Shown here: positions 8,372-15,736 of the stretch, piece by piece
Numbering within the stretch: position 1 is the stretch's first letter
How the letters are laid out: each line of letters starts with the position of its first letter
Source: Brevibacillus sp. SYP-B805
GTDB taxonomy: Bacteria; Bacillota; Bacilli; Brevibacillales; Brevibacillaceae
DNA: 64,000 nucleotides
Reading direction: 5' to 3'
Assembly: GCF_011059135.1 (NCBI RefSeq)
Contig: NZ_JAALGD010000001.1
Span: 186,001 to 250,000 of the forward strand
Translations under genes and position numbers: made by a program
The notes under the pieces: model-generated
What the model was told of the DNA's origin: nothing
The model's input: only the letters and a program-made list of their open reading frames with translations
The model's database searches: none

Positions 8372-9133
8372 GTGGAGCAGCAGAAGCTGGATCATTTCCG
8401 GCAGCGCTTGCTGGAGATGAAAAAGGAGCTGGAGCATCGCGTCCAGCCTCACTACAGCCTGGAAGAGCAGATGTCCGATTCATTGCAGGAATTTTCCATG
8501 TACGACAACCATCCGGCGGATATCGGGACCGAAATGTTCGAGCGGGAAAAAGATCTTGCCCTGTACAGTCTGGATCGGGAGACGTTGAAAGAGATTGATC
8601 AGGCCTTGGCCCGCATCGAAGACGGCACCTACGGGACCTGCACCGTCTGCGGCCGCCCCATCCCGGAAGAGCGGTTGGAGGCGCTGCCGCAGGCCATGAC
8701 CTGCAAGGAGCATGCACCCGCTCCTCACATCAACGACTCCCGGCCGATCGAAGAAGCGTTTCTCCAGCCGCCTTTCGGACGAACGTCGCTGGATGAACGG
8801 GAGGATGCCAATTTCTTCGACGGCGAGGATGCCTGGCAGATCGTGGAGGCATGGGGGACGTCCAGCACGCCGTTTTCCTTTGTCGACAATGACAAGACCG
8901 ACTACAAGGAAATGTACATCGAATCGGACGAACCGGACGGATATGTGGAGCCGGTGGAGCAGATCGGCTATACCGGGATCGAGGGGTATCACGGGCCGGA
9001 GAGCGTCAGATTCATGCGCAGCGGTACGTATGAGGAATATATGCGCAAGCAGGAAGGGTACGGCAATGCGCTTGACTATGAAGAATATCTAAAAGAGCGG
9101 GCGGAGCGGGAAGGACGGGACGATCTGCTGTGA
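8372..9133 (+). CDS. ylyA: DksA/TraR-type C4 zinc-finger protein, YteA/YlyA sporulation family
   Basis: A 253-residue protein with an N-terminal coiled coil. QEFSMYDNHPADIGTEMFEREKDLAL is typical of the YteA/YlyA family. The DksA-like finger GTYGTCTVCGRPIPEERLEALPQAMTCKEH follows (about 85-115), in which the last ligand position is His rather than Cys. A long acidic C-terminal region has no known motif. The B. subtilis protein encoded just after ileS modulates sigma-G RNA polymerase during sporulation. GTG 8372 is chosen because AGGAGG lies 5-10 nt upstream; the upstream-open frame reads through the ileS terminator. No terminator is visible before the next gene. Confidence 0.88.
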   Translation: MEQQKLDHFRQRLLEMKKELEHRVQPHYSLEEQMSDSLQEFSMYDNHPADIGTEMFEREKDLALYSLDRETLKEIDQALARIEDGTYGTCTVCGRPIPEERLEALPQAMTCKEHAPAPHINDSRPIEEAFLQPPFGRTSLDEREDANFFDGEDAWQIVEAWGTSSTPFSFVDNDKTDYKEMYIESDEPDGYVEPVEQIGYTGIEGYHGPESVRFMRSGTYEEYMRKQEGYGNALDYEEYLKERAEREGRDDLL

Positions 9134-9164
9134 GCCACCTTGATCAGCATGGGGAGGGGATGGG

Positions 9165-10283
9165 GTGCGGATTGAACGCGTGGAAACGTACCCGCTGCTG
9201 CATCGCCTGAAGCAACCATACGGAGACGCGAACGGCTACAAAAAGTATCGCACCTGTTTTCTCATCCGCCTGATCACTTCTTCCGGCGTGGACGGCTGGG
9301 GGGAAGTGATCGATTGGCTGCCGACGCTGGCCGTTGGGTTCCAGGATCGGATCATCCCCTTTCTGCTGGGGAAGCCGGCAACGGAGCGGCTGCACTTGGT
9401 CAACACCATCAAGAAGTGGCATCAGCGTTCCGCCGCAGGGGTAAGCATGGCATTGACGGAGATTGTCGCCAAAAAAGCGGGGCTCTCCATCTGCGAGCTG
9501 TGGGGCGGGAAGCTGCATGATTACATCCCGGTCTATGCTTCTTTGCAGAGCTATCGGGAAGAGCCGGACTGGCAGGAACGCTCCCTCGTCCAGGTGGAGC
9601 AGGCGGTTGCCGACGGATTTGCCAGGGTGAAAGTAAAAATCGGCGGCAAAACGATCAAGGAAGACCAGGAGCATATCCGGCGCCTGCAGGCATTGCTGCA
9701 GGGGCAAGCCCGGCTGGCGCTCGACGCCAATCAGAGCTACGATGCGGCCGCCGTTTTCCAGTGGGAGCGGCTCTTGCAGGAATGGCCCAACCTTCTGTGG
9801 CTGGAGGAGCCTATGCCCATGGAGCGCGTGGCTGATTACAAGCTGCTCCGTTCCCGCCTGCCGATTCCCGTTGCCGGCGGCGAAAACCTGCCGGACGCCG
9901 CAGCGTTTGTGCCGCTCCTCCGGCAGGGCGCCATCGATATTATCCAGCCGGATCCCATGCATCAGGACGGCATGGACGGGTATCGGGAGACGCTCCAGCT
10001 GGCTCGCCACTTCGGAATGCGGGTCTCTCCCCATGCTTTTGACGGAGTCTTGTCCCGCCTTTATGCTATCATGGCGCAGGCGTGTTTACCCGCATGGAGC
10101 AAGATGGCCGGGGAGGAGATCGAGCCGGTGGAATGGGATGTGATGGAGAATCCGTTTACCCGCCTGTTTCCCATCGCACCCGTCCGGGGGGCGGTGGCGG
10201 TCCCGACCGGCCCGGGATTGGGCATGGCCCCCGATCTTGAGCTGCTGACGGCCTACCGGTGGGACGGCAGCATATACAGGTAA
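9165..10283 (+). CDS. Enolase-superfamily (mandelate racemase subgroup) enzyme, probable acid-sugar dehydratase
   Basis: A 372-residue MR/MLE-fold protein with an N-terminal capping domain (1-120) and a beta/alpha barrel. Visible catalytic positions are K156-V-K158 (RVKVKIGG), metal ligands D187 (LALDANQ), E214 (WLEEP) and E240 (GGENL), then D263 (QPDPMHQDG) and H290 (SPHAFDG). The Asp-His dyad after the third ligand is the mark of the mandelate racemase subgroup, which is mostly acid-sugar dehydratases. It argues against o-succinylbenzoate synthase. The substrate is unknown. The GTG start has GGGGAGGGG 5 nt upstream. The following MFS gene and the opposing SDR/epimerase operon suggest uptake and catabolism of a sugar acid or related compound. 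Confidence 0.85.
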   Translation: MRIERVETYPLLHRLKQPYGDANGYKKYRTCFLIRLITSSGVDGWGEVIDWLPTLAVGFQDRIIPFLLGKPATERLHLVNTIKKWHQRSAAGVSMALTEIVAKKAGLSICELWGGKLHDYIPVYASLQSYREEPDWQERSLVQVEQAVADGFARVKVKIGGKTIKEDQEHIRRLQALLQGQARLALDANQSYDAAAVFQWERLLQEWPNLLWLEEPMPMERVADYKLLRSRLPIPVAGGENLPDAAAFVPLLRQGAIDIIQPDPMHQDGMDGYRETLQLARHFGMRVSPHAFDGVLSRLYAIMAQACLPAWSKMAGEEIEPVEWDVMENPFTRLFPIAPVRGAVAVPTGPGLGMAPDLELLTAYRWDGSIYR

Positions 10284-10300
10284 GAGACGAGGAGTGAACC

Positions 10301-11689
10301 ATGGCAGCAAACACGAAGAACCTAGTAGGCTTGGCAGACATTCCGCTGGTGATGGTGCTGGGCAATTCCATGTTGATCCCGGTTCTGCCCACCATGAAGG
10401 CGAAGCTGGGCCTGAGCGCCTTCGAAACCAGTTTTCTCATCACGGCGTTTTCCATAGCGGCCGGTATCGTCATCCCGCTGGCCGGGTATCTGTCTGACCG
10501 ATTCAGCCGAAAAGCGGTGATCGCCATCGGCTTGACCCTCTACGGTCTGGGCGGCTTGTTGGGGGGACTTGCCGCGATCTGGTGGGATCATCCGTACGGC
10601 ATCATCATTGCCGGACGTCTGCTCCAGGGCATCGGGGCTGCGGGAACCGCCCCCATTGCCATGGCCCTGATCGGGGATTTGTTTGACGGCGCCCAGGAGA
10701 GCCGGGCATTGGGGCTGATGGAGACCTCAAACGGGCTGGGAAAAGTGTTAAGCCCCATTTTCGGAGCGCTGTTGGCCTTGATTGCCTGGTACATGGTTCT
10801 GCTGATTTTTCCCGTCATCTGCGGAGTGGCGCTGCTGCTCTTGTTGCTGGTGAAGGAAAAAAAGCAGAACCGAAAACCGATGCCGGTCAAACAGTATGTG
10901 CAGTCCGTCAAACAGGTGTTCCGGCAGCACGGCAAATGGTTGATCCCAGCCTTCTTCATCGGCAGCATCTGCCTGTTTACCCTCTTCGGCGTGCTCTTTT
11001 ACCTGTCCGATCTGCTGGAGGACCGGTATAAAATCGATGGGGTGCTCAAGGGCGGCTTTCTCGCTATCCCGCTTCTGGTCATGAGTGTAGCGGCTTACGG
11101 GACCGGCATCATCATCAAGAAGAAGCTGCAGCTGATGCGGCTGTTCGTCATCATCGGCATGCTGCTGCTGGCCGCCTCCTATGTCCTCGCGAGCTTCATG
11201 AAGAGCGTCTATCTTCTCATCGCGGTTCTGGTGATCGGCAGCCTGGGGACGGGCATGATTCTCCCTTGTCTCAACAGCATGATTATCGGGGCCGTCAAGA
11301 AAGAGGAGCGGGGGATGATCACCTCCCTCTACAGCGGGGTACGCTTCATCGGCGTGGCCGTGGGGCCGCCCGTCTTTACCTGGCTGCTGGATTTCTCCAA
11401 GAAAACCATGTTTTTTTCCATCGCGGGCTTGTCCGCCTTGTTTGCAGGGGTTGCCTTCCTTTGGCTGAAGCCGAAAAAAGCGGCAGCGGGGCAGACGGAG
11501 CAAGCGGGCGGAAAACAGCAGAACGACCAGGAGCAGAAAGCGTTTGACGAGATCGCGCACATCCTGGGGATCAGGGAAGAGAGCCAGGCGGAAAAACGGC
11601 GAAGCGCAGCGGTCGATGCGCTCGGTTTCGATGTGAATGAGTTGATCGATCACCTGTTCAACAAGGAGGAGAAGGAGAAGGGAAAATGA
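10301..11689 (+). CDS. Major facilitator superfamily transporter
   Basis: A 462-residue polytopic membrane protein with about 12 hydrophobic segments. It carries MFS motif A (GYLSDRFSRKAV, about 64-75), a motif B-like GRLLQGIGAAGTAP, and a central cytoplasmic loop KEKKQNRKPMPVKQYVQ. A charged cytoplasmic tail of about 65 residues ends DALGFDVNELIDHLFNKEEKEKGK. It resembles drug:H+ antiporters, but its position 17 bp after the enolase-family gene allows a substrate-uptake role. ATG 10301 has AGACGAGGAG upstream. No specific substrate can be assigned from sequence. Confidence 0.85.
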   Translation: MAANTKNLVGLADIPLVMVLGNSMLIPVLPTMKAKLGLSAFETSFLITAFSIAAGIVIPLAGYLSDRFSRKAVIAIGLTLYGLGGLLGGLAAIWWDHPYGIIIAGRLLQGIGAAGTAPIAMALIGDLFDGAQESRALGLMETSNGLGKVLSPIFGALLALIAWYMVLLIFPVICGVALLLLLLVKEKKQNRKPMPVKQYVQSVKQVFRQHGKWLIPAFFIGSICLFTLFGVLFYLSDLLEDRYKIDGVLKGGFLAIPLLVMSVAAYGTGIIIKKKLQLMRLFVIIGMLLLAASYVLASFMKSVYLLIAVLVIGSLGTGMILPCLNSMIIGAVKKEERGMITSLYSGVRFIGVAVGPPVFTWLLDFSKKTMFFSIAGLSALFAGVAFLWLKPKKAAAGQTEQAGGKQQNDQEQKAFDEIAHILGIREESQAEKRRSAAVDALGFDVNELIDHLFNKEEKEKGK

Positions 11690-11691
11690 AA

Positions 11692-12007
11692 ACAGCGCTT
11701 CCGGAAAGGCGCTGTCAGTGTGCAGACAAAGTCCGTCCTATCATGGGTAATGGTTCCTGCTCGCTCTCTTGACGACCCGCGCAGAAGTTTGCCGTGTCCG
11801 CTCCGAAACGCGACGCGGGCAGGGGGCTCAACATCTGGGCTTGACAAGATATTAGCTGGTTCAGGGATGTGAGACTCACGCCCCCTGTGGCCCCGCGTCT
11901 TTGTTTCTCCGCTGAGTTGGTCGTCAAAGGAGCTCGCTTGGCCCCATCACGCCATGACTCTAACAGTGTATGTCATCAGTCTGACAGCGCTTTCGGAAAG
12001 GTGCTGT
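11692..12007 (-). repeat. 24-bp hairpin duplicated on both sides of element copy B
   Basis: Positions 11692-11715 and 11984-12007 are the same imperfect palindrome (ACAGCGCTT..CGGAAAGG.GCTGT), 22 of 24 bases identical, and they bracket element copy B exactly. Read on the minus strand, the left hairpin is followed by TTTTC and so looks like the terminator of the SDR operon. The right copy lacks a T run. This arrangement could be a target duplication caused by insertion into a terminator, or two separate terminators of convergent genes. Confidence 0.6.
11718..11982 (-). ncRNA. Candidate structured RNA / mobile-like element, copy B (inverted)
   Basis: The reverse complement aligns along its full length with 1116-1365, sharing AGACTGATGACA at the 5' edge and GTCTGCACAC at the 3' edge. 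All stems of copy A are kept: CATGG/CCATG, TTGACGACC/GGTCGTCAA, GACGCGGG/CCCGCGTC and the GGGGGC/GCCCCC-type stem. TGATGG now faces CCATTA, a G-U pair instead of G-C. The apical loop is about 18 nt longer and unrelated. It fills the gap between the convergent MFS gene and SDR operon and contains no credible ORF. In both copies the element starts immediately 3' of a hairpin on the same strand. Confidence 0.6.
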
Positions 12008-12027
12008 TCGATGTATGAATGGGATTT

Positions 12028-12795
12028 TTATTCAATCCCGACGTGGCAGGTGATGCCGCCATCCAGCGTGATGCAGGCTCCGTTGATATAGCCGCTGTCC
12101 GGACCGACCAGGTGGGCCGCCATGGCGGCGATTTCATCCGGCTGGGCAATCCGTTTGACGGGGCTTTTGTCCAGCACTTTGCGCAGGTGATCGCCCACTT
12201 CCCCGGCTTGGACACCCATGGCCGTGTCCACGTAGCCGGGACAGATGGCGTTGCAGGTGATCCCGAACGGTCCCCATTCGGCGGCGATCGCTTTGGTATA
12301 GCCGATCATCCCGTGTTTGCTCGCGACATACGTGGAGCTGCGGGAAGCGCCGAACAATCCCTGCACCGAAGCGATGTTAACGATTCGACCGAAGTACGCC
12401 GCCTTCATCTTGGGCAGCAGATGGCGGGCAAACAGAAAGACGCTCCGCAGGTTGGTGCTGATGATCCTCTCCCATTCCTCGTCGCTCACTTCATCGATGC
12501 GGTGGAAGGGGCCGCCGACCCCTGCGTTGTTTACCAGAATGAGCGGCGTTCCGTGAAAGGCGTTCTCCACGGCAGCGATCGCCGCCTCGACGCTCGCGCT
12601 GCTTCCCACATCACAGGCAATGGCTGCCGCTGCGCCGCCCTCGCCGATGACAGCCTCCTTCACCCGTTCCACATTTTCCTTTTGAATGTCCAAGAGGCCG
12701 ACAGCCATACCCAGCCGGGCGAACCGGAGGGCGATGGCTTCTCCAATGCCGCGTCCTGCGCCGGTGACAATCGCGATTCGTTGCGTTTGATTCAT
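12028..12795 (-). CDS. Short-chain dehydrogenase/reductase (3-oxoacyl-ACP reductase-like)
   Basis: A 255-residue classical SDR. The nucleotide-binding motif is TGAGRGIGEA (about 11-20), NNAGVGG is near 90, and the catalytic Ser-Tyr-Lys set is in ASVQGLFGASRSSTYVASKHG (about 142-162). CPGYVDT and a C-terminal GACITLDGG, typical of tetrameric SDRs, follow. It is the last gene of a four-gene minus-strand operon, 17 bp after the preceding SDR. Substrate unknown; the neighbouring sugar epimerase points to a polyol or ketose. Confidence 0.88.
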   Translation of the reverse strand: MNQTQRIAIVTGAGRGIGEAIALRFARLGMAVGLLDIQKENVERVKEAVIGEGGAAAAIACDVGSSASVEAAIAAVENAFHGTPLILVNNAGVGGPFHRIDEVSDEEWERIISTNLRSVFLFARHLLPKMKAAYFGRIVNIASVQGLFGASRSSTYVASKHGMIGYTKAIAAEWGPFGITCNAICPGYVDTAMGVQAGEVGDHLRKVLDKSPVKRIAQPDEIAAMAAHLVGPDSGYINGACITLDGGITCHVGIE

Positions 12796-12812
12796 GATGA
12801 TGATGCCACCTC

Positions 12813-13514
12813 CTACAATACGCCCTTTGGCGGGAGAATGCGGATCTCGTCGATGCGCACGCCGGGGGGCTTTTTGACGATATCCGCGATCACAGCCGCG
12901 ATATCCTCCGGCTTCAGCATATCCTGCGGGTTGAAGGCGCGGCTATCCGTAATCTCGGTGCAGACCGCCCCGGCGCTTACGGCGGTCACATGGACGCCGT
13001 ACGCTTTCCATTCTTCGTTGCAGATTTGGGAGAAGCCCCGGACCGCATGCTTCGAGGAGCCGTAGACGCCGTTTTCGCTGAGCGGCAGATAGCCCGAGAT
13101 GCTGGAGAGATTGATGATGCGGCCGCCCCCCTGATTTTTCATCAGTTTGAAGGCTTCGCGGGAGCAGAGGAATAGGCCCGCCACATTGATGTCCATCACT
13201 TCTCTCCACTCCTGCAGGGTGGTATCTTCGATCGGCTTGAAAATGCCCACCCCGGCATTGTTGACGAGTACGTCCAGTTTCCCTGAGGTCTCCCTGAGCC
13301 ACGCAAACAGCGACAGCACGCTCGCTTCATCCGTCACATCAAGCCTGGCTACCCGAATGTCGCCCGCCCGCAGGGGTTCCGTTGGCCTTGCGGGCTCCGC
13401 ATGACGGCTGGTGACGCAGACGGCCGCCCCTTCCCGGGCAAGCCATTCCGCCGTTGTTTTCCCGATTCCTCTCGTTCCCCCGGTGATCAGCACCACCTTA
13501 TCCGGCAAGCTCAT
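12813..13514 (-). CDS. Short-chain dehydrogenase/reductase
   Basis: A 233-residue SDR with GGTRGIGKTT cofactor loop, NNAGVGIFKPI, and the catalytic SSISGYLPLSENGVYGSSKHA (Ser, Tyr and Lys all present). The start ATG 13514 overlaps the stop of the upstream epimerase gene as ATGA, implying translational coupling. The ORF can be extended 7 residues upstream, but that would sit inside the epimerase gene. The C-terminus is shorter than in the 3-oxoacyl reductase group and ends RIDEIRILPPKG, as in YdfG/clavulanate-dehydrogenase-like SDRs. Confidence 0.87.
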   Translation of the reverse strand: MSLPDKVVLITGGTRGIGKTTAEWLAREGAAVCVTSRHAEPARPTEPLRAGDIRVARLDVTDEASVLSLFAWLRETSGKLDVLVNNAGVGIFKPIEDTTLQEWREVMDINVAGLFLCSREAFKLMKNQGGGRIINLSSISGYLPLSENGVYGSSKHAVRGFSQICNEEWKAYGVHVTAVSAGAVCTEITDSRAFNPQDMLKPEDIAAVIADIVKKPPGVRIDEIRILPPKGVL

Positions 13515-14311
13515 GACGAATCCCCCGCTTTCCACAGCCGGAGCAGATAATCCCTGGCGTTGAGCAAATCGAAAGCGCTTTCAAGAAAACATTCAAGTGT
13601 GAGATAGCCGGCGTAACCGCCCGCTTGCAGCGAGCGAAGCACCTGCCCAAAATCGAGATGCCCCCGGCCGGGCACGCGCCGGTTGGAATCGGAGAGGTGG
13701 ACGTAGCCGATCCGTGGCAGATGCTGCGCAATCACGCCGGACAAGGAGTGCTCCTCGATGTTCATATGAAAGGTGTCCACCAGCAGTTTGAGGCGAGATG
13801 AGCCGCTGACATCCATGGCCCTCACCATCTCGCTCACGGTGTTGAAAGCCGGGCTTTCATAGCGGTTGATCACTTCGGCAAAAAGAGAGACGCCCGCATC
13901 TTCGGCCGCCAGCGCCAACTGCCCCAGCGTTTCGCCGAAGGATGCGATCTCTTCCGGGGTGGCGGGCGGATGCGGGGTCAACACGCCGGGGCTTCTGGGG
14001 ATGCCAAACGCTGGCACGATCACCACGCCGCCCGCGCCGATCTCGCCGGCATACCCGATCAAGCGGCGCACGCCCGCGATCGCCGTTTCCCGTTCCTGCG
14101 CCGAGGGATGGAACAGGTGGCCGTCATAACCGCCCACGAGGGAAGTAACGGCGATGGGGGAGCCGCGAAAGACCGCCTGAATCTCTTTGACCCGCTCGCG
14201 GATGTCAAACGCCCACAGCTCGATGCCGGAGAAACCATGCCGCGCAAGCCAATCCACCTTTTCCTCCAACGTATGTCCGGGAACCAAATGCTCCTGGCAG
14301 GCTAGCTTCAT
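13511..14311 (-). CDS. Sugar phosphate isomerase/epimerase (xylose isomerase-like TIM barrel)
   Basis: A 266-residue protein of the AP-endonuclease-2/xylose isomerase-like barrel family. Likely metal and catalytic residues are the Glu in LFAEVINRYES, the Asp-His in LLVDTFHMNIEE, HLSDSNRRVPGRGHLDF, and the final Glu in LTLECF. This is the same Glu-Asp-His-Glu set used by D-tagatose/D-psicose 3-epimerases. The real substrate is not determinable. It is flanked by SDRs in one operon: 15 bp after the upstream SDR and overlapping the next SDR by ATGA. A CcpA-like palindrome lies inside its 3' part (13570-13583). Confidence 0.85.
   Translation of the reverse strand: MKLACQEHLVPGHTLEEKVDWLARHGFSGIELWAFDIRERVKEIQAVFRGSPIAVTSLVGGYDGHLFHPSAQERETAIAGVRRLIGYAGEIGAGGVVIVPAFGIPRSPGVLTPHPPATPEEIASFGETLGQLALAAEDAGVSLFAEVINRYESPAFNTVSEMVRAMDVSGSSRLKLLVDTFHMNIEEHSLSGVIAQHLPRIGYVHLSDSNRRVPGRGHLDFGQVLRSLQAGGYAGYLTLECFLESAFDLLNARDYLLRLWKAGDSS
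13570..13583 (-). promoter_or_regulatory. Possible intragenic cre (CcpA) site
   Basis: On the minus strand the sequence TGAAAGCGCTTTCG matches the cre consensus TGWAANCGNTNWCA at 13 of 14 positions. It lies inside the epimerase coding region, where CcpA can block elongation. It could equally be a chance result of the codons for Glu-Ser-Ala-Phe. Confidence 0.35.
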
Positions 14312-14326
14312 GCCGGTTCCTCCCTA

Positions 14327-15106
14327 TCAAGATTCTTCAAAACGGTATTTGTTCAGCACATCTTTGCCGCCGGTCACCTGGATAACCGCGCCGGTGATGA
14401 AATCGGCGTCGTCCGCGCACAAAAAGGCGATGGTGCGGGCAATGTCCTCCCCGCTGCCGGGCCGTCCCACCGGGGTGTGGGGATCGGGAATCCCCCGGAC
14501 ATCCGCGATGTCCGCTTCCTTGTGCGCCCCGACAATATCGCCCGGACAGAGCATGTTGACGGTGATGCCATGCTCCGCTTCTTCCAGCGCCATGGTTTTG
14601 GTCAGGGAGACCAGCCCTGTCTTGGCCGCAGCGAATGCGGAGCGGTACATCCAGCCGGGAGCGTGATCAGCCCGATCAAAGCCGAAATTGATGATGCGGC
14701 CCCAACGCCCGGCGCGCATGTGCGGAAGCAGCAGCCGCGACAAATAGAAGACGCTGCTCAGGTTGCCATGCAGCAGGTAGTGCCATTCATCGAGACTGTA
14801 TTCGGTCAATTTCTTTCTTTCAGAAATATAGGGGCCCGCCCCGTTCACCAGAATCTGGATGCTGCCTGCCGCTTCCAAGGCCTGCTTGACAAGGCGCTCC
14901 GCATCCCGGGGATTGCTGACGTCCGCCCGGAAGGCATAAGCATCGACGCCGTATGTTTCCTTGAGGGAGGCGGCCAGCCCCAGCGCCTTCTCTTCGCTAT
15001 GCATGTAGGTAATGACGATATTCATCCCCTGGCGGGCTAACTCCATGGCCGTTCGCTTTCCCAGTCCAGTGGCGCTTCCCGTAATCAGCGCAGTTTTCTG
15101 TTTCAA
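14327..15106 (-). CDS. SDR-fold protein lacking the catalytic Tyr, first gene of the operon
   Basis: A 259-residue protein with a normal cofactor site (TGSATGLGKRTA) and NGAGPY. At the active site it reads INFGFDRADHAPGWMYRSAFAAAKTG. The residue four before the conserved Lys is Phe instead of Tyr, and the usual Ser position holds no Ser; the nearest Tyr is eight residues before the Lys. The C-terminus DADFITGAVIQVTGGKDVL is that of a classical SDR. It may be an enzyme with a shifted Tyr or a non-catalytic nucleotide binder. Start TTG 15106 is supported by GGAGG 7 nt upstream; the longer ATG ORF runs over the promoter. The operon promoter and palindrome lie just upstream. Confidence 0.82.
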   Translation of the reverse strand: MKQKTALITGSATGLGKRTAMELARQGMNIVITYMHSEEKALGLAASLKETYGVDAYAFRADVSNPRDAERLVKQALEAAGSIQILVNGAGPYISERKKLTEYSLDEWHYLLHGNLSSVFYLSRLLLPHMRAGRWGRIINFGFDRADHAPGWMYRSAFAAAKTGLVSLTKTMALEEAEHGITVNMLCPGDIVGAHKEADIADVRGIPDPHTPVGRPGSGEDIARTIAFLCADDADFITGAVIQVTGGKDVLNKYRFEES

Positions 15107-15181
15107 GCCGATACCTCCATCGGTCCACTGCTTTCCCCGCCGAGACGATGGTTCCTCATCGTTCGCCGGGCTTTTCCTAGA

Positions 15182-15221
15182 TACATTGTAGACAATGTAA
15201 TACAATAATGCTAGTTGCCAA
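15182..15221 (-). promoter_or_regulatory. Promoter and palindromic operator of the SDR/epimerase operon
   Basis: A perfect inverted repeat TACATTG-TAGA-CAATGTA occupies 15182-15199. On the minus strand TTGGCA (15221-15216) and TACATT (15199-15194) are spaced by 16 bp, so the -10 lies inside the palindrome. This places a repressor over the promoter. The core resembles operators of GntR/FadR-type regulators, but no regulator gene is in the window. Confidence 0.6.
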
Positions 15222-15248
15222 TTGGTGCAAGTGACAGGAGAGATTTTG

Positions 15249-15710
15249 ATGGAAGCGTATCAGGATATTTTCGGCAATCCGATCCAGCTTACCTTTGATC
15301 CGCAGGAATTTCAGCCTCCGGGTCACGTGCTGGTCGTGCCGCTGTGGGGCGGGAAGATTGTGTTTACCCATCATAAAGAAAGAGGGATCGAACTGCCCGG
15401 GGGAAAAATCGAGCGGGGTGAGACGCCGCTTGCGGCTGCCGTTCGCGAGCTGTTTGAAGAAACGGGGGCATCGCTTGCCCGCATTGAACTGATCGGGCAG
15501 TATATCATTACCATAGGGGAAACGAAAATCGTCAAGGCGATCTATCTGGCAGAAGTGAACGAGTTGTGGCCTTTGCCTGGGGAAACGGACACCAGGGGGG
15601 CCGTCGTCTTTGAGGAGATTCCTCACTGTGTGGCGGACGACCCCCGCTTCAGCCCGTTCATGAAAGACGAGGTGTATCCGCGCACCCTGCAATATCTGGG
15701 ATTGCGGTAA
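15249..15710 (+). CDS. ytkD: Nudix hydrolase, YtkD-like 8-oxo-dGTP/RNA pyrophosphohydrolase
   Basis: A 153-residue Nudix protein. The Nudix box GGKIERGETPLAAAVRELFEETGA (about 51-74) has the complete GX5EX7REUXEEXGU pattern. The overall sequence, including the N-terminal Y-DIFGN-IQLTFD, HVLVVPLWGGKIVFTHHKERGIELPGG and the C-terminal SPFMKDEVYPRTLQYL, follows B. subtilis YtkD/MutTA. That enzyme cleans oxidised nucleotides and was reported to start RNA 5'-end decay. ATG 15249 has AGGAGA about 8 nt upstream. It is divergent from the SDR operon and convergent with the SulP gene. Confidence 0.85.
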   Translation: MEAYQDIFGNPIQLTFDPQEFQPPGHVLVVPLWGGKIVFTHHKERGIELPGGKIERGETPLAAAVRELFEETGASLARIELIGQYIITIGETKIVKAIYLAEVNELWPLPGETDTRGAVVFEEIPHCVADDPRFSPFMKDEVYPRTLQYLGLR

Positions 15711-15713
15711 AAA

Positions 15714-15736
15714 CTCCACCTGCCGGTCAGGTGGAG
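15714..15736 (-). terminator. Terminator overlapping the SulP stop codon
   Basis: A perfect 9-bp stem (CTCCACCTG 15714-15722, CAGGTGGAG 15728-15736). On the minus strand it runs into TTTTT. The last codons of the transporter form one arm. It may also end ytkD transcription from the other side. Confidence 0.8.
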
